64,000 bases of DNA from an uncultured Halieaceae bacterium (lineage in GTDB: Bacteria > Pseudomonadota > Gammaproteobacteria > Pseudomonadales > Halieaceae), in contig CAJWEV010000003.1 of assembly GCA_913031575.1 (NCBI GenBank), forward strand, positions 43,722-107,721, given 5' to 3'. Position numbers and translations under genes: made by a program. The notes under the pieces are model-generated. The model did no database searches. It saw nothing but the letters and a program-made list of their open reading frames with translations, and was not told where the DNA came from. Of the stretch, positions 1 to 8,284 are shown one piece after another. Numbering within the stretch: position 1 is the stretch's first letter; each line of letters begins with the position of its first letter.

Positions 1-226
1 GCGCACCAAAGTGCGGCACGCTGACATTCCCCATATCGACATCGTGGCGAACACCCTGCAACCGCTCCTCACTCTGATGCAACGTCAGCTCGTTGCCCCA
101 GAAATTAATATCAATCCATTTGCCCTCTTCGCTATTGCCTGTGGCACAGCCAAGAACCTCCGTGTAAAAAGGAATCGAAGACGCTAAGTCGCCTGCGGGT
201 ACCGCTAAATGGAATGTATTTGACAC
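1..226 (-). CDS. VOC/glyoxalase-family protein (N-terminal part, cut by window edge)
   Basis: This gene is absent from the ORF track because it runs off the left edge. Reading the minus strand from a GTG at 224-226 gives an open frame to base 1 beginning VSNTFHLAVPAGDL and continuing with FYTEVLGC. That pattern is the first beta-alpha-beta unit of vicinal-oxygen-chelate proteins (glyoxalase, dioxygenase and related folds), in which the early His is often a metal ligand. A strong ribosome site, AAAGGAGG, lies about six bases before the GTG and supports that start. About 75 residues are visible. The substrate cannot be told from this part. It lies downstream of the acyl-CoA dehydrogenase on the same strand, about 94 bases away. 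Confidence 0.75.
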   Translation of the reverse strand, partial: MSNTFHLAVPAGDLASSIPFYTEVLGCATGNSEEGKWIDINFWGNELTLHQSEERLQGVRHDVDMGNVSVPHFGA

Positions 227-320
227 AACACACCTCCTTTCTATTTTTTTCAAATTTCGTGTAATTCAAGATTCTTACGCACTGTGCGTCGAAACCGTGC
301 AATCCGAGCCGAAGAAGACG

Positions 321-1547
321 TTATAGCAAGTCTCCCCCCGCGGCCATAGCGGTTGTGCCATCTCGTTCGTAGGCACGAAGTACATTCTTCCCTACTTTCC
401 ATCGGTGAACTTCATCTGGCCCGTCAACCAAACGCTGACTTCGGATAGATGTGTACCAATCCGCCAGCGGCGTATCCCGGGAGTACCCTAGCGATCCGTG
501 AAGCTGGAGCGCAGTATCCACAACCTGATGAACCATGTTGGCGAGGAATATTTTAGCAATCGAGTTTTCCTGCGTCATATCGAGACCGTTCTCTGCCTTA
601 TAGGCAATGTGCATCAACATGAGACGCGCCTTGTAAATCTCAGCCGCACAATCTGCGAGCATGAACTGCACGCTCTGACGGTCAGCGAGTTTTTGCCCGA
701 AGGTCTCTCGCTCCAGCACATGTTTAGCTGCCATATCGAGCGCTCGCTGTGCTTTGGCAACATTGTGCATGCCATGCCTTAATCGACCGTAGCCAAGGCG
801 GTGCTGGCCCATATTGAAGCCCTGACCCCGACCTCCCAGCAAATTCGCCTTTGGAACAATCAGATTGTTAATCTCAATTTCACAGTGTGCTGCGCCAAGG
901 CGCTCACCGAGCGGAGTATGCCGATGCATAGTGTCGATATTTCTGAGGATCTTGAAGCCGGGATTAGGCAACTCGACGATGAAGGTCGAAAACTGCTGAT
1001 GCCGGGGTGCGTCTGGATCGGTCTTCGCCATAACCACTGCAATATCGGCAACGTTTGCCGATGAGATGTACCATTTATCGCCATTCAGCACGTAATTATC
1101 GCCATCTTCGACGGCCCTCGTCTTCATACCCGTCGCGTCTGCGCCGCCTCCCTTCTCGGTCATGGCGTAGCACACACGTTTTTCACCTGCCACCAGAGGC
1201 TTGAGAAAGGATTCGTGCTGATACTCAGTGCCGTGGTGCAGCAGTGTCATCATCGTAGCGTCATCAGGACCTTGGGTATTCAGCGCGAGGGCTCCTAACA
1301 TCGACTCACCCAACTCCATCTGAACTAATGCATTTGCGAGCGGCTTGAGACCCATACCACCCCACTCCACCGGAAAAAAAGGACACCAAAGCCCTTTGGC
1401 ACGCGCTTTTTGTCGAAGCCCGGTTAGGATTTCATCATAGGTATCCACAGTAAGACCCTTTTCAGCAGGAATACAGACGTTATGGACAAACTCTCGCACA
1501 ATGCTGCGGACTAGCTTTGTTTCCTCTGGGATTTCAAAGTCGATCAT
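321..1547 (-). CDS. Acyl-CoA dehydrogenase, ACAD11-like subgroup
   Basis: A 408-residue FAD-dependent acyl-CoA dehydrogenase, full length for the family, which makes a trans-2,3 double bond in an acyl-CoA. The middle beta domain carries YAMTEKGGGADATGMKT, the flavin and substrate loop, and the C-terminal helical domain carries QLHGSLGYSRDTPLADW. The segment where the catalytic base normally sits reads LVDGPDEVHR. This DGPDE form is typical of the ACAD10/11-like branch rather than the YEGT form of classical short- and medium-chain enzymes, so hydroxylated or branched acyl-CoA is a possible substrate (inference). ATG start preceded by GAGG. It is followed on the same strand by a VOC protein. 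A second dehydrogenase of the same broad family lies at 51.6-52.9 kb. Confidence 0.93.
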   Translation of the reverse strand: MIDFEIPEETKLVRSIVREFVHNVCIPAEKGLTVDTYDEILTGLRQKARAKGLWCPFFPVEWGGMGLKPLANALVQMELGESMLGALALNTQGPDDATMMTLLHHGTEYQHESFLKPLVAGEKRVCYAMTEKGGGADATGMKTRAVEDGDNYVLNGDKWYISSANVADIAVVMAKTDPDAPRHQQFSTFIVELPNPGFKILRNIDTMHRHTPLGERLGAAHCEIEINNLIVPKANLLGGRGQGFNMGQHRLGYGRLRHGMHNVAKAQRALDMAAKHVLERETFGQKLADRQSVQFMLADCAAEIYKARLMLMHIAYKAENGLDMTQENSIAKIFLANMVHQVVDTALQLHGSLGYSRDTPLADWYTSIRSQRLVDGPDEVHRWKVGKNVLRAYERDGTTAMAAGGDLL

Positions 1548-1763
1548 GGTTAACCTCGTTTAATCGTTATTGACGCTGATCTCTACTCGTTTGCTGCTCT
1601 TTGCTTAATCTCCGGTCGTATCAGGTTATAGCAACTCTTGTCGTACCGGCCTATCGTGCAGTCGTTGGCAGCCTCTTCTGATGCGCACACGGCATAAACG
1701 ATTCGTAATTCCTGGCACGCAAGTCGCACTATTGGCGAGAGCAAAACATCGCATGCTAATGCT

Positions 1764-2387
1764 TCAACACACTCTCAAAACAACAAAGCGGCACTCAGAG
1801 CCCTCAGAGTGAATGTAAGGTTCGAGTCTTATCTGCTCGATTTGTACGACACCAGAGACATGTAACTCAGTCACCAAATCAATGAAGTTTGTCGACTGCC
1901 AGTAATCGTCTCTTACCGTAAACACTAGCACACCGCCGGAGCGAGTCACCCGCGCAAGCTCGGCGACGGCCTGAGGTTTTACGTGGGTAGAGGTGAATGT
2001 ACCGATGCAGGTAACTGCATCAAAGCTATCTGAAGGCAATGTTAGAGCGAGATTCATATCCATCTTGTGAAGCACGTCATACACGCCCTTACTTAATGCC
2101 TCTGCAAGCATGCCCGGTGAGTAGTCGACACCCGTTAGGGACGACATTCCAGCTTCTTTGAGTAACTCACCCACCAACCCTGTGCCACAGCCCGCATCGA
2201 GTACCTTGAGGTCTTGCGAGCCCATTGCGTCGAGAAGTAGTTGCACCGCTTGTTGAGGACTGGAATAGCCCCAGTCCTCCAACAGCTCCCGGTCGTATCG
2301 ATCAGCCCAATGGTTGTAAACCTCCATTAGTTCATCCGTGGATGTGGCTGTAAGAATTTTGACGTGTGTGTCAGCTCTTTCGCCCAT
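1764..2387 (-). CDS. Class I SAM-dependent methyltransferase
   Basis: A protein of about 207 residues with the Rossmann-like methyltransferase core. Motif I reads VLDAGCGTGLVGELL, followed by an acidic residue in LTGVDYSPGMLAEA, and DAVTCIGTFTSTHV occupies the motif IV region. The N-terminal LMEVYNHWADRYDREL resembles the METTL27/Williams-Beuren-type methyltransferase family, whose substrates are unknown. The ORF track starts at a GTG at 2396. I prefer the ATG at 2385-2387 because AGGG lies eight bases before it; an ATG at 2393 is also possible. It diverges from the P450 gene. Nothing in the sequence identifies the substrate. Confidence 0.8.
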   Translation of the reverse strand: MGERADTHVKILTATSTDELMEVYNHWADRYDRELLEDWGYSSPQQAVQLLLDAMGSQDLKVLDAGCGTGLVGELLKEAGMSSLTGVDYSPGMLAEALSKGVYDVLHKMDMNLALTLPSDSFDAVTCIGTFTSTHVKPQAVAELARVTRSGGVLVFTVRDDYWQSTNFIDLVTELHVSGVVQIEQIRLEPYIHSEGSECRFVVLRVC

Positions 2388-2769
2388 GGCCATCACCCTG
2401 TATTTTTATTATCGAACAATCGTGTCTATGGTTTAGCGGGCTGATTCGCGCTTTCATTGTTGAGTCGCAAAAGCCACACCCTTGACTACTTTAAAAACAA
2501 ATAGGAATTCCATAGTAACATCAACGATTTAAAGGCGGTTGCTGTTTCACTTTAAACATGACCAAACCCGATGCCTCAGAGGCTGAGACCCATTAACCGG
2601 CCCCGGGGTTTTCGTACAAGCGGACATAAGCTGACAGCGAAAACGTGGGTCGAGCATTTACCACTCAAGTCTCTAACCAACTGGAGAAAAGCTGGACGGC
2701 TCTAGTGCGTGATGATCATTTTTGGTTAATCTAAGGGCTGTCTGTCAGAAAAATCCGCCGCGACCAGTT
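2388..2769. other. Divergent intergenic region with an imperfect hairpin
   Basis: About 380 bases separate the divergent methyltransferase and P450 genes, so both promoters should lie here. I see no open frame with coding character. Visible structure includes an inverted repeat GTTTTCG (2608-2614) and CGAAAAC (2638-2644) separated by 23 bases, a short CTCAG-AGG-CTGAG hairpin near 2577, and the self-complementary CCCCGGGG followed by TTTT near 2601. Any of these could be an operator or a weak terminator. None matches a regulator site I can name. Confidence 0.35.
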
Positions 2770-4158
2770 ATGAACCAGCCACAAAACATCGACCATTACG
2801 CATCAGTCAGTGACGATATTTTCGTCGATACTGGCGCCACCGATCCGGTTTATCCCGAGATTTATAAACGACTAAAAGGCTTCAACCTAGGATCAACGAA
2901 TGCATGGACCCGCGGACAACCATTCGACTATTACCGCCGAATGCGTGAAGAGTCGCCTGTTATGTGGACTGAGGGACGTAAGCCTACTTCAGGATTTTGG
3001 TCAGTCTCTCGCTACGATGATGTTAAGCACGTCGAGCTGAATCCACAGCTCTTCTCTTCTCAACGCGGGAGTATGCATATGGCCGTAGTGTCCGCCAGTG
3101 GTAAAGCGGATCGGCTAATGTATGCAGCGCACAACTCGCTTATTAACCTCGACGCCGACGTGCACCGAGATCTTCGTTTGCAGCAGTCGGAGTTCTTCTT
3201 CCCAAAATACGTGGAAACTCTGAGGGAACGAGTGGGTAAGAAGATTGATGACCTACTCGATAATATGGAGCAACAAGGTCCTGAGGTCGACTTCGCCAAG
3301 ATGTTTTCAACCGAACTTCCGATGTTCACACTTTGTGAAATGCTCGGTGTCGATGAGGAAGATCGATCAAATATCATCAAGTGGATGCACTACCTCGAGC
3401 TCGCCCCTCAGTTCCTGACCCACCCCTTCCGCATGTTTATGGCGGAGCCCACGTTCCTATTTAGATTCAATCAAATGCTTGAGGATATGTTCAACTATGG
3501 CGAACGAGTCATGGCGGACAGAATCAAAAACCCGCGGCAGGATCTTTTGACAGTCATTGCCAACGCTACGCTTGATGGCAAACCGCTATCGCAAAACTAT
3601 CTGGATGGCTCGTGGCTGCTGATTATTTTTGCTGGCAATGACACCACTCGTAATTCGCTGTCGGGAACCATCCGCCTCATGACCGAATTCCAGCAGCAGC
3701 GGCAAATGGTGATTGATGACCCCTCTTTGATTGAGCGAATGTCACACGAGGCACTGCGCATGACGTCACCCGTAATGCACATGCGCAGGACGGCGACCCA
3801 AGACACGGAAATAGCAAACCAGCGTATTGCCGAAAATGAAAAAGTCATCATGTGGTATGGCGCGGCTAATCGAGATCCGTCGATCTTCCCCAACCCCGAC
3901 GTATTTGACCTAACACGTGATAATGTTGAAAAACACGTTGCATTTGGTCATGGCGTACACCGCTGCTTGGGTAACCGTATTGCACAGATGCAGCTGAAAA
4001 TGGCCTACGAGCGTATACTTGAGCGCTTTCCGAATATCCATTGGACCGGCAAACAGAAAATCGAGCCCATAATCCTAGTTCACGCCATCTCAAGCCTAAA
4101 GGTCAATCTCTACGGCGAAGGCGCCAAGCGTCCGACGCAGGTGGCGGTGCCCCGTTAA
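2770..4158 (+). CDS. Cytochrome P450 monooxygenase
   Basis: A soluble bacterial P450 of about 462 residues. The heme-binding loop reads FGHGVHRCLGNRIA, with the thiolate Cys near residue 399. The oxygen-activation I-helix reads AGNDTTRNS near residue 288, and the K-helix ExxR appears as EALR. There is no membrane anchor, as expected for a class I P450 fed by a ferredoxin. The track start is a TTG at 2722. I use the in-frame ATG at 2770 (MNQPQNIDHY), although neither start has a clear ribosome site. No ferredoxin or reductase gene is adjacent; the only [2Fe-2S] ferredoxin in the window is near 54.6 kb. The overall style recalls P450s acting on terpenoids, steroids or alkyl chains, but the substrate is not determinable. 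Confidence 0.92.
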   Translation: MNQPQNIDHYASVSDDIFVDTGATDPVYPEIYKRLKGFNLGSTNAWTRGQPFDYYRRMREESPVMWTEGRKPTSGFWSVSRYDDVKHVELNPQLFSSQRGSMHMAVVSASGKADRLMYAAHNSLINLDADVHRDLRLQQSEFFFPKYVETLRERVGKKIDDLLDNMEQQGPEVDFAKMFSTELPMFTLCEMLGVDEEDRSNIIKWMHYLELAPQFLTHPFRMFMAEPTFLFRFNQMLEDMFNYGERVMADRIKNPRQDLLTVIANATLDGKPLSQNYLDGSWLLIIFAGNDTTRNSLSGTIRLMTEFQQQRQMVIDDPSLIERMSHEALRMTSPVMHMRRTATQDTEIANQRIAENEKVIMWYGAANRDPSIFPNPDVFDLTRDNVEKHVAFGHGVHRCLGNRIAQMQLKMAYERILERFPNIHWTGKQKIEPIILVHAISSLKVNLYGEGAKRPTQVAVPR

Positions 4159-4171
4159 GGCATTGCTGCAA

Positions 4172-4651
4172 CTAGGAGAGCTGTGTCGAGATGGGCAGCT
4201 CGGTGGTGTTTTTGATCTCCGTGACGGCGATATGAGAGTGCATCTCCCGCACTAAGTCGCCGCTGAGCAACGTGTTTCGGACAAAATCCTCGTAGTGCCG
4301 CACGTCCTTGCAGATGATCTTAAGTACATAGTCCCAGATTCCGGCCATGGTATAGCATTCAACCACTTCGGGATGCGTCTCTACTTCGCGCTCGAAGGCA
4401 AGCAGATTCTTTCTTCCCGTTTGAGTCAAGTTGATCGTCGCAAAGACGACGATTTCCATGCCTAATGCATTTCTATCGAGTAGCGCTACTCGCCGTTGAA
4501 TAACACCCTCCTCTTCGAGCCGATTGATGCGTCGCCAAACGGGTGATTGCGAGCTATTTAAACGATCAGCTAGTGCGGCCGTCGATGCCGTCGAATCCTG
4601 CTGCAGCCAAGACATAATAGCGATGTCCTGCTTGCTCCATTCTGAAGACAT
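4172..4651 (-). CDS. Lrp/AsnC-family transcriptional regulator
   Basis: A 159-residue feast/famine regulator of normal length. The N-terminal winged helix-turn-helix covers residues 5-60 (ALADRLNSSQSPVWRRINRL), and the C-terminal RAM ligand-binding domain begins near IVVFATINL. These proteins bind amino acids and act as multimers on A/T-rich DNA. It is transcribed divergently from the IOR-LeuDH amino-acid catabolic genes with 162 AT-rich bases between, so control of that operon together with itself is the natural inference. It converges with the P450 gene, whose stop is 13 bases away. Confidence 0.92.
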   Translation of the reverse strand: MSSEWSKQDIAIMSWLQQDSTASTAALADRLNSSQSPVWRRINRLEEEGVIQRRVALLDRNALGMEIVVFATINLTQTGRKNLLAFEREVETHPEVVECYTMAGIWDYVLKIICKDVRHYEDFVRNTLLSGDLVREMHSHIAVTEIKNTTELPISTQLS

Positions 4652-4664
4652 ATTTAGTCCTTAT

Positions 4665-4683
4665 AAATTCTAATTTAGAAATT
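4665..4683. promoter_or_regulatory. A/T-rich palindrome, candidate Lrp-family operator
   Basis: The sequence AAATTCTAATTTAGAAATT lies 14 bases before the regulator's ATG. Its arms, AAATTCTAA and TTAGAAATT, are inverted copies with one mismatch. Lrp-family proteins bind short A/T-rich palindromes, and the surrounding 160 bases are much richer in A and T than the neighbouring genes. Its function as an operator for autoregulation and for the divergent IOR operon is inference. Confidence 0.35.
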
Positions 4684-4813
4684 ATTATTCAAAAAAAAGG
4701 CCTATATAAGCAAAAAAGGGCAAAAATTTCATCTGATAAGCAACACAATTATTCGAAATATAACGACACCGTAATCAGCTTTAAGACAAGAAAAAAGTGC
4801 TAAGGAACCAAGC

Positions 4814-7800
4814 ATGACGCATGCAACGCCGAACCTTCTTCGGAATATCAAGTTAGACGATAAGTTCGCCCCTGGCCCCACTCGGGTTTATTTAACGGGG
4901 ATTGATGCGCTGGTTCGACTCCCCTTGTTGCAACAAGAGATTGATACTGCGGCTGGCCTCAACACAGGTGGGTTTATCTCGGGATACCGAGGCAGCCCAT
5001 TGGGTGGCTTAGATCAGGCGCTGTGGGCAGCCAAAGGGCACTTAGATACCCACAACGTGCAGTTTAATCCAGGTATCAATGAAGAACTCGCTGCCACGTC
5101 GGTGTGGGGTTCACAGCAGCTTGGCATCGTCTCAGACTCCGATTACGACGGAGTCTTTGGCATGTGGTATGGCAAAGGGCCCGGTGTCGACCGCAGCATG
5201 GATGTCATCAAGCACGCCAATGCATTTGGAACCTCACCTCATGGTGGCGTATTGGCGGTGGCTGGCGATGATCATGCCTGCAAGTCTTCGACCCTACCCC
5301 ACCAATCAGAGCACATGTTCATGGGCGCATCTGTGCCCGTGCTGGCACCCTCAAACGTGCAAGAAGTACTTGATTTCGGCATTTACGGATGGGCAATGTC
5401 GCGCTTTTCAGGCTGCTGGGTCGCACTGAAGGCGATCACTGACAATATGGATGCTGCGATGGGTGTGGAAATAGACCCTACGCGATACTCGATCGTACTA
5501 CCACCCCAGCAAGCGATCTCACCTGACGGCATGCATGCACGCTGGCCGGATCCACCCCTTCATCAGGAAAAACGCCTGAATCTGTACAAAATTTACGCTG
5601 CAAGACTGTTTGCGAGTATCAACGGACTCAACCGTATTGTGATGGACTCAATAAAACCGACTCTTGGAATAATCACATCGGGTAAGGCCTACCTCGACGT
5701 CATGGAGGCACTGCGTTCACTGGGTATTGATGAGCGAACTGCGAACGACCTTGGCATCAGGGTACTCAAAATCGGTATGCCCTGGCCGCTAGACCCTGAA
5801 ATTATTCAAGTATTTTCGCGGGGTCTGACCGAAATCTTGGTAGTTGAGGAAAAACGATCTGTCATAGAGGACCAACTGACGTCGCAGCTTTACAATCTTG
5901 GTGGAGAGTCACGACCGAAGATATACGGTGAATTTGACCACAGGGGCGAATCCTTGCTGCCCAACACAGGTGAACTCGACCCAGACCTTGTCGCCCGCGC
6001 AATTGTCACTCGCCTAGAGAACTTAGGGATACCTCTGTGTGGCACAAATAGTTTAAGTGCAGCTCAACAAGATCTTGGCATCGATATACCAACTAGGACA
6101 CCGCATTTCTGCTCTGGGTGCCCCCACAACACGTCGACCAAAGTGCCTGAGGGCAGCGTCGCTATGGGAGGGATTGGTTGTCACTATATGGCGACCTGGA
6201 TGCCTGACAGAGACACTCGAACCTTCACCCAGATGGGAGGCGAAGGAGCAGCGTGGATAGGACAGGCGGCGTTCAGTAAGCGGAAACACGTATTTCAAAA
6301 CCTCGGTGATGGAACCTATTTTCACTCTGGCAGCCTGGCAATTCGCGCCGCAGTCGCGAGCAAGGTCAACATCACCTACAAGATTCTTTTCAATGAAGCA
6401 GTGGCAATGACAGGTGGGCAAGCCATTGATGGCAGTCTGTCTCTCTATGATTTACTACATCAGATTCGTGCTGAGGGTGTAGAACACATCGCAGTCGTTT
6501 CGGAGGATGCAGCGCCTCGCGATCTGCCATCCTTCGTTGAGGCATGGCAGCGAGCCGATTATGACGAGCTGCAACGTCGATACGCCCAGATAGAGGGCAC
6601 CTCGATTATCGTCTATCAACAGCTATGTGCGACTGAGAAGCGACGTCGGCAAAAGCGAAAGTTGATATCCCGAGCCAAAAACAAGGTTTATATTCACCCT
6701 GAGCTCTGTGAGGGCTGTGGCGACTGCGGGAAGCAGTCAAACTGCCTCTCTATTCAACCACTGGAGACCGAATTAGGCACCAAACGAGTAATTGACCAGC
6801 ACAGTTGCAATACAGATCTGAGCTGCGTCGAAGGCTTCTGCCCAAGCTTTGTAACTCTGCCAGCAACATCGCTCGACCTCCCAGTCATGGAATCCGAAGT
6901 CTCGGTACCGGTTTGTGATCCCCTTCCAGAACCTTCGATTGTTGCCCTTGATCGACCCTGGTGCGGACTGGTCGCTGGCATTGGGGGAACTGGGGTATTG
7001 ACCGTCAACTCGCTCTTAGCCATGGCGGCACACATAGAGGGCAAGGGCTTTGCTACGATGAATCAAACTGGATTGGCGCAGAAGTATGGATCCGTGGTAA
7101 GCCACATCAAGATCGCTCGAGATCAGAGCGATATCCACGCTGTCAGAGTCAAGGACGCGCAGGCTAACCTGCTACTAGGCTGTGATGCTCTTGTGGCATC
7201 GCACCCCGATACACTGACTAAGCTAAGCCAGTCATGTCACGCGGTAGTAAATACCAAGACCACGGAAACCCCAGATTTCCTGCACACCGCTGAGGCAACG
7301 GCCCCTGCCGGTGAGATTGAGCGACTAATTAAGCAAACTGTCGGTGAGCACAAGGTCGATGCGATAGATGCATCAGCGCTTGCGGTCGCCCTAATGGGAG
7401 ACGTCATCGCGGTCAACTTGTTCTTGGTTGGTCTAGCCAGTCAACGAGGATTACTACCTATCTCACCTGAGGCGATTGAGCGAGCTATCGAGGTCAACGG
7501 CGTCGCGGTTGAACTTAACAAGTCTGCATTCACTTGGGGTCGACGATTCGTTGAGCAACCAGACATAATTTTGAGTCACTTGCCAAAGCCTCAGCCGAGT
7601 AAGCTGACGTCACTCGATGAAATCATTGTCGACCGGGAGGCGCGGTTGGTTTGTTATCAATCTGGAGACTATGCGGCTCTTTATGTTCGGCGAATCAGGG
7701 CTGTGGAAAGGAGTCTGAGTCATTTAGGGGGAACAGAGGCACTTCTGTGTGATATAGCAAGACAGCTTTATCGCCTGATGGCGCTCAAAGATGAGTATGA

Positions 7801-8284
7801 AGTTGCTCGAATATTGACCACTGGCGGTAATACCGACGGCATACCTAGGCTTAATCAAGATGGCGTCAATTTTTACTTCGCACCACCGCTACTATCGCGT
7901 TGGTGGTCACGTGATGGTAGACCGAAAAAAATTCGGATCGGCGCGTGGGGCAGATTCCCCCTGAGGATGCTCGCGGGACTGAAGTTTATCAGAGGTACAG
8001 CCATCGACATCTTCGCTTACACGTATGAGAGACGGGCTGAACAGGCTGATCTCTCAGACTACCTTGCTGACATCGATCTCATCGCTGAAATGACCACCAG
8101 CGAATCGATGGACTCAGCGAAACAACTCGCCGATGCCCCGTCAAAGCTTAAAGGTTATGGACATGTGAGAACCCAAAGCCGCGGGGTATGGCTCGACCAA
8201 CGAAATCGGTACCGAGCAGAGCTTCAACTGGTACAGGCAGTTCGCGTAAAGGATATAAATCACAGAGGTATTAATGAACACTAG
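4814..8284 (+). CDS. Indolepyruvate ferredoxin oxidoreductase family protein, fused alpha-beta form
   Basis: A 1156-residue thiamine-diphosphate enzyme that oxidatively decarboxylates aryl or branched 2-oxo acids to acyl-CoA and passes electrons to ferredoxin. The IorA-like part has GYRGSPLGGLDQAL near the N-terminus and the TPP-binding loop LGDGTYFHSGSL near residue 498. A 4Fe-4S ferredoxin segment follows with CEGCGDCGKQSNC near residue 640 and further cysteines in CNTDLSCVEGFC. The IorB-like gamma domain begins at LVAGIGGTGVLTVN near residue 720. The length matches the proteobacterial single-chain type rather than the two-subunit archaeal enzyme. ATG start preceded by AAGGA. Its last 11 bases overlap the amino-acid dehydrogenase gene, which suggests coupled translation and a shared pathway. 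Confidence 0.93.
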   Translation: MTHATPNLLRNIKLDDKFAPGPTRVYLTGIDALVRLPLLQQEIDTAAGLNTGGFISGYRGSPLGGLDQALWAAKGHLDTHNVQFNPGINEELAATSVWGSQQLGIVSDSDYDGVFGMWYGKGPGVDRSMDVIKHANAFGTSPHGGVLAVAGDDHACKSSTLPHQSEHMFMGASVPVLAPSNVQEVLDFGIYGWAMSRFSGCWVALKAITDNMDAAMGVEIDPTRYSIVLPPQQAISPDGMHARWPDPPLHQEKRLNLYKIYAARLFASINGLNRIVMDSIKPTLGIITSGKAYLDVMEALRSLGIDERTANDLGIRVLKIGMPWPLDPEIIQVFSRGLTEILVVEEKRSVIEDQLTSQLYNLGGESRPKIYGEFDHRGESLLPNTGELDPDLVARAIVTRLENLGIPLCGTNSLSAAQQDLGIDIPTRTPHFCSGCPHNTSTKVPEGSVAMGGIGCHYMATWMPDRDTRTFTQMGGEGAAWIGQAAFSKRKHVFQNLGDGTYFHSGSLAIRAAVASKVNITYKILFNEAVAMTGGQAIDGSLSLYDLLHQIRAEGVEHIAVVSEDAAPRDLPSFVEAWQRADYDELQRRYAQIEGTSIIVYQQLCATEKRRRQKRKLISRAKNKVYIHPELCEGCGDCGKQSNCLSIQPLETELGTKRVIDQHSCNTDLSCVEGFCPSFVTLPATSLDLPVMESEVSVPVCDPLPEPSIVALDRPWCGLVAGIGGTGVLTVNSLLAMAAHIEGKGFATMNQTGLAQKYGSVVSHIKIARDQSDIHAVRVKDAQANLLLGCDALVASHPDTLTKLSQSCHAVVNTKTTETPDFLHTAEATAPAGEIERLIKQTVGEHKVDAIDASALAVALMGDVIAVNLFLVGLASQRGLLPISPEAIERAIEVNGVAVELNKSAFTWGRRFVEQPDIILSHLPKPQPSKLTSLDEIIVDREARLVCYQSGDYAALYVRRIRAVERSLSHLGGTEALLCDIARQLYRLMALKDEYEVARILTTGGNTDGIPRLNQDGVNFYFAPPLLSRWWSRDGRPKKIRIGAWGRFPLRMLAGLKFIRGTAIDIFAYTYERRAEQADLSDYLADIDLIAEMTTSESMDSAKQLADAPSKLKGYGHVRTQSRGVWLDQRNRYRAELQLVQAVRVKDINHRGINEH

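Noticed and set aside
498-1084. Plus- and minus-strand ORFs of 74-94 aa inside the first acyl-CoA dehydrogenase
   Set aside because: They lie fully within a clearly coding gene in other frames, with no ribosome sites or family resemblance.
3060-4093. Three minus-strand ORFs antisense to the P450
   Set aside because: The P450 has all expected motifs on the plus strand; these frames are shadows with poor composition.
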